Shown here piece after piece: positions 1 to 8,520 of a DNA stretch of 64,000 bases; positions within the stretch are counted from its first letter, which is position 1; each line of letters begins with the position of its first letter. The position numbers and the translations under genes were made by a program. The notes under the pieces were generated by a model. The model had not been told where the DNA came from and searched no databases. It saw only the letters and a list, made by a program, of their open reading frames with translations. Source of the DNA: Lumbricus rubellus (Eukaryota > Annelida > Clitellata > Crassiclitellata > Lumbricidae); the NCBI GenBank assembly GCA_945859605.1, contig OX243820.1:31127316-31191315 (forward strand), written 5' to 3'.

Positions 1-86
1 TAGGCTATATCTGGACAATGACTGCGAGACGTCAACGGAAGGCAGATTCCCAGCCAAATCTGTGCCGCAGTAATATCTACGACAAC

Positions 87-478
87 CATAGGCGGAGTTT
101 ATCAGCGGTTGGGGGGGGGGGCTAAGCCCCCAAGAAGGCCCAGATTCAGCTTTTTTTACCGTGAAAATGGTATCTTTTCCCGGGCTTAGACCCCCAAGAA
201 GGCCAAGACTCATAAAGTTTTTAAAAGAAAAAGGCTCTTTTCGCGAAAGAAACTTCAATCGAATGACTAAAAAAGTATTCAACTTTTTGCCCGGAAAACA
301 GGTTTTTTTCATGAGATTTCAACCCGATGACTAAAAAAAGTTACTTATTTATCAACTTTTTTGCCCAGAAAATACTGTCGGCACCGCTCGTTCTGGACCA
401 AGTCTCCGCCCCAACAAAGCCCAAGTTCTTTTTTAGCCCCCCCCCCCTCCGAAGAACGGAAACCAGACTCCGCCCATG
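87..478. mobile_element. hAT-like MITE with CATRGGCGGAGT ends
   Basis: Non-autonomous DNA element. The termini are inverted: it opens with CATAGGCGGAGTTT and closes with ACTCCGCCCATG. It is flanked by a perfect 8-bp target duplication ACGACAAC (79-86 and 479-486). The inside is non-coding and has G/C-tract hairpins (a G run, then GCTAAGCCCCC). The 167-bp element at 44274-44440 has the same ends and similar internal text, so they form one family. Eight-base duplications point to hAT-type transposition, but no transposase is visible. Confidence 0.85.
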
Positions 479-486
479 ACGACAAC

Positions 487-1067
487 CTCTACGAAATGCG
501 CTTCGACATATCAGGGAGCTTGTTGCTGTTTAACAACACGTTGTCATATCAAGGATGATTAGTGTCACCCTCCTCCTTAATCCAGGCTTGGGACTGGCAC
601 TGTCAACGTACGAGCAGTGGCGGAGTTATCAACGTAGGGACGGGTAGGCCTACGCTAAGACTTGTATGATAATAATAACTATTCTAAGTTATGTAATTTA
701 AAACATAACTGTACTGTACAGTACAGTAATCTAATAATAGTAATGGTAAAGGATATAACAAAGCCTTGGGCGATTTTAAGGGATGTCCAATTGTCCATAG
801 CAACCCTGTCTAAAAATTGTAGCCTAGTCTCTATTCTTCCTTAGCTATATCCTCGAAATCTGCAGTTTATTCGCAAGGGGCAGCTTTTGAACCACCCTCC
901 CCATTCTACGGCTTAAGCTCATAATTATCTGGACTCGTCCCCTCATCATCTCGCTCTCTCAAGACATTTCCCCTGGGATTCTGTGCTGAAAGCGCCTCTG
1001 AAAAGTACATATGATGCGAGAGGCGCTATATAAAATTAATGTTTAGATAGGCTACTATGCGTTGCGA
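487..1067. other. Non-coding stretch with a SINE-tail hairpin
   Basis: No gene is recognised. Near 985-1045 lies a hairpin of the form GCGCCTCTGA...GAGGCGCTATATAAA. It is the 3'-tail motif shared by the SINE relics elsewhere in the window (about 3558, 38099 and 50998). The rest is unremarkable AT-rich sequence. It sits downstream of the last visible bsx exon, so it is either intron or 3' flank of that gene. Confidence 0.5.
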
Positions 1068-1262
1068 CAGGGCTGTTTTTAAGGAATTTTTAGAACTGCA
1101 CAACTCTTTCTTTTCCTTCCCATCCTCCATGGTAAATTACCTCCAATCGGAGGACAATGGCCATTGTTTGCAAGTTTTAACTGTACAGGAGTGCTTCTAC
1201 AACTGCAGAAATCCATTTAGAACTGCATATTTTGTGTGCAACTGCACGTTAAAAAAGCCCTG
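1068..1262. mobile_element. hAT-like MITE, CAGGGCTGTTTT family, copy 1
   Basis: A short element of about 195 bp beginning CAGGGCTGTTTTTAAGG and ending AAAAAAGCCCTG. The flanking 8-mers CGTTGCGA and CGATACGA agree at 6 of 8 positions, as expected for an aged hAT target duplication. Two other near-complete copies lie at 39898-40090 and 56827-57023, and a degraded one at 17953-18114. It sits just beyond the homeobox exon of bsx. Confidence 0.75.
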
Positions 1263-1323
1263 CGATACGATACTAAAGGAGCTTTGGAAATGTACAAAAT
1301 ACAATGCGATCAACAGTCTGAAC

Positions 1324-1511
1324 CTGTGTTTCTGAGAGGTTGAGGTGTGAGGCGAGCTCTATGCGTTCCGGAGTCGAGAGGTATTTCTGAACGTCGAATC
1401 TCTTCTCAAGTCCGTTCAGTTGCTGATCGCTGAAGACGGTCCTGGCCTTGCGACGACGGCAATGCTTGCCCGAGCTGTCGTGCTGGAACAGGCCCTGCAG
1501 GTGCTGGAAAC
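1324..1511 (-). CDS. bsx: bsx exon 3 (homeodomain, helices 1-2 and start of helix 3)
   Basis: Homeobox exon of a brain-specific homeobox (Bsx/bsh) transcription factor, a nuclear DNA-binding protein. The frame reads GKHCRRRKARTVFSD and continues to LSTPERIELASHLNLSETQ, the diagnostic Bsx homeodomain text. Homeodomain residues F8, L16 and F20 are in place, with L40 and Q44 at the end. The acceptor is a TAG just before the first base. The exon begins with two bases that complete a codon with the last base of exon 2, so the phases agree. The 3' limit is uncertain. I end it at Q44, a common homeobox intron position (CAG before GT), but the next three codons still read V-Q-T as in Bsx, so it may run to about 1315. 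The recognition-helix exon (WFQNRR) is not in the window. Confidence 0.88.
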
Positions 1512-1553
1512 CTACGATCGTATAGCAAAGCAATATTTGTACATGCTGATGGG

Positions 1554-1734
1554 CAGTGCTTAAAGTGCGGAAAAATAAATGCCCCATGGACGCTTCTTAC
1601 CTTTCCAAAAGAAGTGCCAGGACGTCCCTTACCTTTCCAGGCTGTGCTGGCCAATAAGTGGCAGAACGGTGTTCAGATTTTAAAATAGGTGCATGGACGC
1701 CGTCCATGACCGTCCTGCCACACTTTAAGCTCTG
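1554..1734. mobile_element. hAT-like MITE, CAGTGCTTAAAGTG family, copy 1
   Basis: It begins CAGTGCTTAAAGTG and ends CACTTTAAGCTCTG, which are inverted repeats. The flanking 8-mers CTGATGGG and CTGATAAG match at 6 of 8. The interior (GACGCCGTCCATGACCGTCC and CTTACCTTTCCAAAAGAAG) recurs in the element at 45516-45716. It lies in bsx intron 2, about 40 bp upstream of the homeobox exon, close to that exon's branch-point region. Confidence 0.75.
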
Positions 1735-2502
1735 CTGATAAGGGACTGTGTGCGGGCTTGAGTGCTCTAGCATTTCTGTATATACGTTTGCGCTTGATGG
1801 GCTTCAGGTTTCCAGTGGCATAGACAAGGGGGGTTTAGATGGTTAACCCCCCCCCCCAATGGCTTAGAATTTTTTAAAACGAAAACGGGGCCAGATGAGT
1901 CATACAGCTTTCTAAGAACCCGTCAGATCTTGAATAGGCCTACTGAGTGTCTGAGACTCTTGTGTCGAATACGACGTGTAGAAAGTTAAAAACCCACAAA
2001 ATAATCGAGCTTGAAGCTGTTTTTATTAAATCTCTTCTGTAGGTTATTACGCGCGCCATGAGTGAAAAACAACTTTTGGACATGTTGTCAACGCAAAGTG
2101 TGTGCCGTATAAGGTCACCTCTGATAACTTGTTTGTATCTATAGCTACCTGCTGTTCGTGCATATGCGAATGATTCAATTTAGCTCAGCTTCAAAATTCA
2201 AACTTCACAGATTCCGATATTGAAGAGGTTCGATTTGATTCGAATCAGCAGTAATTAATCTGTCTGGCAAGGTCACCTCTGATAAAAATCCGCTGCTTCG
2301 AAATGGCAGGGCGTCTAATATTATTTGTCGACTGGAGAGATATAATAATAGTCTGTGCTCCTGGATGGTGAGAGGGGTGTGAGGCAGCTAATAAGAACGG
2401 TTCAATTATGAACAGGAAATAATAAAGAAAAGAATGAATAGGAATAGAAAGGATGGAATAAAGATCAACGGGGAGGAGAGGTGAGGGAAGAGATAGGAGA
2501 AG

Positions 2503-2692
2503 AGCGGTGGTGGTGGTGCATGTGGTGGTAGTGTGGTGGTGATGGTGGTGGTGATGGTGGTGGTGTGGAGGTGGTTTGGTGGTGGTGGTGTGGTGTTGGT
2601 GTGGTGGTGGTGTGGTGGTGGTGATGGTGGTGGTGATGTGGTGGTGGTGGTGGTGGTGTGGTGGTGATGGAGGTGGTAGTGGTTGTTGGGAA
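2503..2692. repeat. (GGT)n microsatellite, imperfect
   Basis: GGT/GAT trinucleotide tract inside bsx intron 2. Open frames across it are an artefact of the repeat. Confidence 0.9.
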
Positions 2693-2734
2693 GAGACAGC
2701 GAATTAGAAGAGAATGATGAAGTATACTGTGAGA

Positions 2735-3030
2735 TGGAGGAGGACGAAGAAGACGAAGAAGACGAGGAGGAGGAAGAAGAAGAGGAGGAGGAAGTGGAGG
2801 AGGAAGTGGAGAAGGAAGAGGATGAGGAAGAGGAGAAAGAAGGAGTAAGAGGAGTGGGAGTAGGAGTAAAGAAGAGGAGGAGGAGGAAGTGGAAGAGGAA
2901 GAAGAGGAAAAGGAAGAGGAGAGGGATTAAGCGGAAAGGAGACAGCATGAATGTAGGTAATTATAATGATGATAACGTTATATGAGAAGGAAGAAGAAGA
3001 GGAGGAAGAGGAGGAGGAGAAAGAGGAGAG
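2735..3030. repeat. Purine-rich (GAGGA/GAAGA)n block
   Basis: Almost pure A+G on the plus strand, with GAGGAGGAA and GAAGAAGAC units. Such polypurine tracts can form triplexes. It encodes apparent poly-Glu or poly-Ser frames that I do not regard as genes. Confidence 0.85.
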
Positions 3031-3552
3031 ATGGAAGCGTCAATGCAGGGAATGATGATAATCTTGAGGAGTATATATAGGAGGTGGAGGAGGCATAGGA
3101 GGCAGGTGATAAGGAAGAAGCAGAAGATACATGTATGGAAGTATGGTAAGCGAGGACTATGATGATAAAAAATAGGTTGAAGAATTAAAGGAGGAAGAGG
3201 TGGATGTTGAATAAAGGGAAGGTAACACAAATAACGGAAGAGGTTGATGATGATAATGACGAATATATGAGATTCAGCCTTAAAAAAAATTGCGTTGCTG
3301 AAACAGTTTTTTAGGCTAATAATAGCAGAAGGTTCTAGTTTCACAGCGGCATCTATACATGTACATGCTGGCCTATATTATTATTACTATATTCCGAAAC
3401 AAACTGAACTGAAGTCATGACATTCTAATGAAAAGTTGATGTCACAGACACCGTCAATATTGCCATCAAAGTGCGCTTTTTGTTCTAGAAAAATCATTGT
3501 CTGTGTCAAATCAGGTTATCATACTCTTTGCACTCAGCAACCGCAGATATAT

Positions 3553-3640
3553 ATACATGGAGCGCCTCTGAGTAGGCTTCTTGAAAGGGAGCTATATAAA
3601 TTTTTGAAATGGATGAATGAATGAAAGGGTGAAATGAGTG
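3553..3640 (+). repeat. SINE 3'-tail relic with (TGAA)n
   Basis: GGAGCGCCTCTGAGTAGG, then AGCTATATAAATTT, then a short (ATGA)n tail. It matches the tail at 50998-51070. Confidence 0.6.
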
Positions 3641-4137
3641 AGGTAAATTAATGGGTAGGACAATGTTAGGGACAGAAATCATGGTAAGCAAATTATGAGA
3701 TGGAGTAAGTCAAGATAGGTTGGAAAAGTCGTTCTGCCAATAGCAAGAAAGGTAAGGGTAGAGTATACTATAGGGTTTGTAGAAATCACGGCTAAATTTT
3801 TAAAAGAACTCGAACAATGCAAAGCGGGAAATTAAGAACATTCGTCGAGGTTTCTAAATTTTAAGTTTCTCAGTCTAATTTTGTGCATTAGGGCTTTAGT
3901 GCTAAGGAATCTGTTTAAAAGAAACAGTAGCATAGGCTAATAAAAAAATATGTGTGAGTTTTTCAGGGGGTGGCAAATATCCATCTTGACCCTATGTGCG
4001 GACACCCATGGCAGAATAAGAAACGGGAAGCGAAGAATAAAGTGATGTCGTTGAATTTTTAGTCAAAGAGACTAAACGGATTGACACGGTGAACTACATC
4101 CAGGTAATATCTATTATTTTATTTATTTTTCGTATTT

Positions 4138-4262
4138 GATATAGAGCCCCGTCAAGCTTACTACTCAGAGGCACTCCCGACTATACAGCGTGGACACTGA
4201 ATCGGAGTTTCACGCCGAAGCGCGCGAGCAATAATTTCGAGTGAAGGACTTGCTCAAGGTAC
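4138..4262 (-). mobile_element. SINE body and tail, minus strand
   Basis: Read on the minus strand this runs from a segment like ACCTTGAGCAAGTCCTTCAC, through CGCTTCGGCGTGAAACTCCG and CAGTGTCC, to the tail GAGTGCCTCTGAGTAGTAAG and the CTCTATATC element. It is the complement of the body of the SINE at 11015-11200, which fixes the family. The tRNA-like head is missing because the (GAT)n array abuts its 5' side. Confidence 0.75.
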
Positions 4263-4265
4263 ATA

Positions 4266-4306
4266 TGAGGATGATGATGATGAGGAGGATGATGATGATG
4301 ATGATA

Positions 4307-4383
<77 letters not shown>

Positions 4384-4580
4384 AATGATGATGATGATGA
4401 TGATGATGATCATGATCATGATCATGATCATGACGATGTTGATGACGATGATGATGATGATGATGACGATGATGATGGTGACGACGATGATGATGATGAC
4501 AACGATGATCATGACGATGATGACGATGATGATGATGACGACGACGACGACGATAATGATGATGATAATGATGAAGATAA
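4266..4580. repeat. (GAT)n / (GAC)n microsatellite
   Basis: About 300 bp of GAT repeats with GAC and CATGAT variants, at the edge of the SINE and ending about 30 bp from bsx exon 2. Frames reading poly-Met, poly-Ile or poly-His across it are artefacts. Confidence 0.95.
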
Positions 4581-4608
4581 TTATTAACTAAAGCGCATGT
4601 ACACTGAC

Positions 4609-4838
4609 TGTGAGTAGCTGATGGTAGAAATGGGTTCGTCGTCGACTGGCGGTGGAACTGGGCAAACAAAGGTTGAAGTGATCCAAGGTGATGGGCAGCA
4701 GCAGCAGCCTGATGCTGAAGCAGGGCACTTGTAGAGGGACTTGCCGATTGCTTCAGGGCATCAAGTCCAAAGCCAGAGCCAGCAGAGCGGAACGGACCCT
4801 TATCGTCATGTCGAAGACCCTGAAGGTCAAGGCCCCGG
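4609..4838 (-). CDS. bsx: bsx exon 2 (linker upstream of homeodomain)
   Basis: Middle coding exon of the Bsx-type gene, 230 nt. The acceptor is TTCCCAG and the donor is A|GTCAGT. The exon starts with one base that completes the phase-2 codon of exon 1 and ends with one base that is completed by exon 3. Both junctions keep frame and both split codons are serine. It encodes a low-complexity linker: a GLDALKQSASPSTSALLQHQ stretch, a poly-Ala-His-His segment, then LQPLFAQFHRQSTTNPFLPS. No domain is recognised here, as is usual between the N-terminal motif and the homeodomain of Bsx. Support comes from position, strand and phase rather than homology, so it is less certain than the flanking exons. 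Confidence 0.7.
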
Positions 4839-5125
4839 CTGGGAATCAACGAGGCGTAGCTTATCAGTGGGTACCTGAAGTATACGTGGTCCAGTCATAA
4901 ATAAACTACACTCAGTGGTGTCATTCATAAACATGGGTTGTTGGGCACCCGAACATATGGGCAAGCGGGGAACATTTGAAAACTCCTTCTCGGATATTGA
5001 CAATTAATTTAAACAATATTTTTTGTGTGTTTATTTTTGACATTTTTGCTTTAAAGCACTAATGATGGTATGCTAATGATGCACAAAGTGAAAGTGAAAA
5101 AAAATGAAATTCAAGTACAAAAAAC

Positions 5126-7224
5126 TAGGGCTGTTGATTTAATCGCGTTAACACGTGCGATTAACGCGTTAAAAAAATATGCGATTAAAAATTTTTACGC
5201 ATTTATCGTACGCGTTAATTAGGCCTAGATCTGATTGAAATGGAATCAGAGGCAGAAAAACTCGTTTTAAATGGAAGGCTCATACTTAAAACTAGTGATA
5301 CATTCTTTGGCAAATATTCGAAAAAAGAACTTGAGTGGGCTATTGTCGTAGTAATTCTTTGCTCAATTATCGCCTACATCAGGGGTTCTCAACCTTTTTT
5401 GGCGCGCGACACACCTAAACTTGCAACCAAATTTCGCGACACACCATGCAATTGTCGTGTGAATATCGTTAAAAAATGAAATTAGGTCTCCAAAGTCAAC
5501 TTACCTATAGGCCTATATTTGAAATTTCTACAAATTTTAATAAATGAATGTTGATAGGCCTACTGAATGCTCTCTATTTTCTAATTATTCTAACATTCAA
5601 AATTTTACTAGTATGAATTTTACGATTCTACGACGTTTTATGACTTCATTGAAGTTGTATGTCCTAACAGTTAGGCCTAATGAGATGTGTGTTCCCCTGT
5701 TCCTGGATTTTCCTTGGATCATAGTTAGATGAGGATCCAAAGGCTTTGTGAGCACAACACGTATAGGGCCTGCGCTCTACTTACAACTGAGACTAACGAC
5801 TGAAAATAGCCATATATGAGTATTATGAGTTTTAGATTTAAAAAGCATAAATTGTCCATAGTCCAAACCATCTGATAGCTCAAGACAAAACAGGAAAACA
5901 AAGGTAGGCCTAGCTGAACATTACCGAAACTATAAACGCCCTTCAAAACGTGGAATAATTGTAACGGAACTGGAATGCGCAGGCCTACAGTAATTTTTTA
6001 GTTAAAAACGGGCGATTGGGACTTCTGGACCTTGTGCACCTTCCTTATATTGTAAATTGTCACTCTCTGAATACGCAAACAACCTTTCCGTGTCATCAAT
6101 TTTAGAATCGCAAATATTTTTTCTTCATGATAATTTCTCCCATTATCCTATTTTAAAAGGTTACAGCATTGGATATAATTTTAATCGGTACGCTCGCTGA
6201 CGTCTTATAGACTTACTGTAGTCTATGTCATGCAGGCCTACATAGGCAGTGCATGTGGGCTTATAAGGCAAACATTGTGGCTGCTCCAGATTGAGATCAA
6301 ATGGAATAGAATGAAGGCCTTCGAATTGCCTATAGATATTCTTACAGCTACGCCTGCCAAACTGCTAAAGTGAACAAATCAGTGTAATGCCATAACGACG
6401 GTTGTGTGCTGTGAGGATTGGTGTGTCGCGACACACCAATTCTTCGCGACACACCAGCGACACACCACTTTTACGCGACACACCTCCGGTCGCTTCGCGA
6501 CACACTAGTGTGTCGCGACACACCGGTTGAGAACCTCTGGCCTACATGCATCATCGTCCACTAAAGTTGTTTCCTCACAACGTCAGACTATAATAGGCAT
6601 ATATAGCCTACATTGGTTGAACTCCAGGAGATGGCAAGACCATTGGATCCAGGTTTCAACTGATAAATATTTACAGAAGGACAACTGAGACGAGGTTTGC
6701 AAGAAAAATTGTGACTAAATAATGAGGTTCAATATAGATCTAGTAACTGTTGTTAATTAATAGCCTAAGTGCATCCCTTGAACCGACCAATGTAAATAAA
6801 GTGGTCTGCATATACAATTGGCTGAATAAATAATTAATTTTGATAGTCAGAAAAGGTTGTCTAATTTTCATTCAGGTCTATAATTTTAATTAAAGGTAGC
6901 TCAAATGAAGAAATAACAGGATTTTGAGGTTTTGACTGATTTGAACAGTGTTTCAATTCAATTCTGTCTGTCAAACAAAACTGTTCAATAAACTAAATGC
7001 AGATTAAATAAGCCTAAGCCTACTAAGCCAAAGGTTATTGAATATGTTTGCAATAGAAATAATGTATTCAGTCATTAAAACTATATGCTTCAGGGGTCCT
7101 TAGTAAATAGTATAAGATTATTTTTGACGGAAATATATTGCGATTAATTTGGCGTTAATTGCGATTAAAAAAATTAATCGCACGATTAATTTCGATTAAA
7201 ATTTTTAATCGAACAACAGCCCTA
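5126..7224. mobile_element. hAT-like element with TAGGGCTGTTGATTTAATCG ends (outer)
   Basis: The ends TAGGGCTGTTGATTTAATCG and its imperfect complement ATCGAACAACAGCCCTA enclose 2.1 kb. The flanks CAAAAAAC and CAAAAAAA agree at 7 of 8, an 8-bp hAT-type duplication. Subterminal GATTAA/TTAATCG motifs are repeated at both ends. A short open frame starts at 5240 (ESEAEKLVLNG...) and may be a transposase relic, but it is broken after about 50 codons by the inner element and I cannot assign it. Confidence 0.85.
5380..6539. mobile_element. hAT-like element with CAGGGGTTCTCAACC ends (nested)
   Basis: Inserted inside the outer hAT. The ends are CAGGGGTTCTCAACC and GGTTGAGAACCTCTG, a classic hAT terminal sequence. 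The 8-bp duplication GCCTACAT (5372-5379 and 6540-6547) is perfect. Near the right end the motif CGCGACACACC is repeated many times in both orientations, probably subterminal transposase-binding repeats. No transposase frame is visible. Confidence 0.92.
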
Positions 7225-7514
7225 CAAAAAAATTTTCTATTTATATCTACACATTCTACAGCATATACTAAACTCATACATGTAATTATGATGATGTACG
7301 AGTTTATGTTGGGTGGACGGTCCGCACCACATACATTGTGGGGACCGTCCCCTGCCCCTCTAAGTCTCCGTCCATGTATGAAATCTCCACCCTACCATGC
7401 AGGGGCGCGCTACAGATGCTGAAAACACAACGCAACACAACATATCCCCACATACACACAAAATTACTTTTCTGCACATGGAGAACAGAGACAGAGGCTG
7501 GCATCGTGTCCTAC

Positions 7515-7807
7515 CTGTCGGCTGATGACCCTGACACGAGTCCAAAGTCAAGGCTTCCCTTGGAGTCCGCTGACGACGACAGATGAGCATTGCTGGCGCT
7601 CGATGGACTGCGGCTTCCGACGCTGCGTGGGAATGGCGGGTGATGATGAGGATGGTGGACGATGGACCTTCTTCCTCTCGTGTAGAGGATGTCGTCGATG
7701 AAGAAGGATGTGAAGCGGTTGGCACCGTTCGCATCGGAGGATGCTGATGCTGCTGCTGATGATGATGATGGTGCTGCTGCTGCTGCTGGACCAGGGTTCA
7801 TCTTCAT
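7515..7807 (-). CDS. bsx: bsx exon 1 (start codon and N-terminal repression-type motif)
   Basis: First coding exon of the Bsx-type homeobox gene. The ATG reads MKMNPGP, followed by an Ala/Ser-rich stretch and, at residues 31-41, RFTSFFIDDIL. This is the N-terminal motif of Bsx and other NK/Bar-type proteins, related to the eh1/Hep repression motif. A His/Pro-rich and Ser-rich tail follows. The exon ends in phase 2 at the donor GACAG|GTAGGA, matching the acceptor of exon 2. I chose the ATG at the exon's upstream end because it lies about 30 codons before the motif, as in vertebrate BSX. Exons 1-3 together give at least 237 residues. Confidence 0.85.
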
Positions 7808-8074
7808 GGGTTTTGATCGAGTTGTGCACCTTGACTGAAGGACGAGTTAATTGTACTTCTGCAGAGGCCGCTCTTGGTTGGTTGGTTGAGAAGACTTCGC
7901 TGAAATATTATCATCCCGCTTATCTAAATACTAATTGCATAAATTTCTCGTTTATCCGTCCGTTCGTTCGTTCACTTATTCATTAATTCTTTCATTAATT
8001 CTTTCGTTAGTTCATTTTTACATTTGCTCATTCATTCCCTAAATCAAACAACTTACATAATATATCATCATCAG
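7808..8074 (-). other. Immediate 5' flank of bsx
   Basis: About 270 bp upstream of the bsx start codon. It should contain the 5' UTR and perhaps the promoter. I see no clear TATA box at a sensible distance. A short (ATTC)n run begins near 7975. Confidence 0.4.
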
Positions 8075-8151
8075 TGTCATTATCATATTTATTTGTATTA
8101 TTATTGTTGTTATTATTGTTATTATTGTTGTTGTTATTATTATTAATGTTA

Positions 8152-8184
<33 letters not shown>

Positions 8185-8245
8185 TTTGAATTAGAGCTTC
8201 AATTTTTTTATTGTGATTGTTGTTATTATATTATTATTTATTGTG

Positions 8246-8311
<66 letters not shown>

Positions 8312-8335
8312 GTTGTTGTTGTTGTTGTTGTTGTT

Positions 8336-8389
<54 letters not shown>

Positions 8390-8520
8390 TAATCCATTCA
8401 CACAATCGTAGATTCATCCATTCATCCAATTCTCCATCCATCCATTCATTCGTTAATTAATTAATTCATTCATTCATTCATTTCCTTATCTCTTAATTTA
8501 TTTCTTCATTCATTGGAATT
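8075..8520. repeat. (TTA)n/(TTG)n microsatellite followed by (ATTC)n
   Basis: About 310 bp of TTA and TTG triplets, then a run of CATTCATTCATT/TTAATTAA tetramers. Poly-Leu and poly-Tyr frames across it are artefacts. Confidence 0.95.

Larger units (their letters stand above)
1512..4608 (-). other. bsx intron 2
   Basis: Intron of about 3.1 kb between the phase-matched donor after exon 2 (A|GTCAGT) and the acceptor (GTAG|GT) of the homeobox exon. It holds a hAT-like MITE, a (GGT)n array, a purine-rich (GAGGA)n block, a SINE-tail hairpin near 3553-3640, a minus-strand SINE and a long (GAT)n array, each listed separately. A 15-bp direct repeat GGTCACCTCTGATAA occurs near 2114 and 2271. No other coding sequence is recognised. 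Confidence 0.75.
4839..7514 (-). other. bsx intron 1
   Basis: Intron of about 2.7 kb, nearly all of it two nested hAT-type elements. The donor is GACAG|GTAGGA after exon 1 and the acceptor is TTCCCAG before exon 2. The flanks outside the transposons show no coding sequence. Confidence 0.7.

Noticed and set aside
380..405. Possible bsx final exon: minus strand reads TGGTCCAGAACGAGCGG, similar to a WFQNRR-coding sequence
   Set aside because: It needs a one-base deletion, lacks the RRMK continuation, has no acceptor, and lies inside the MITE at 87-478.
2406..2985. Overlapping Ser/His-rich and Glu-rich frames
   Set aside because: GGT and GAGGA repeats inside the bsx intron; no conserved text.
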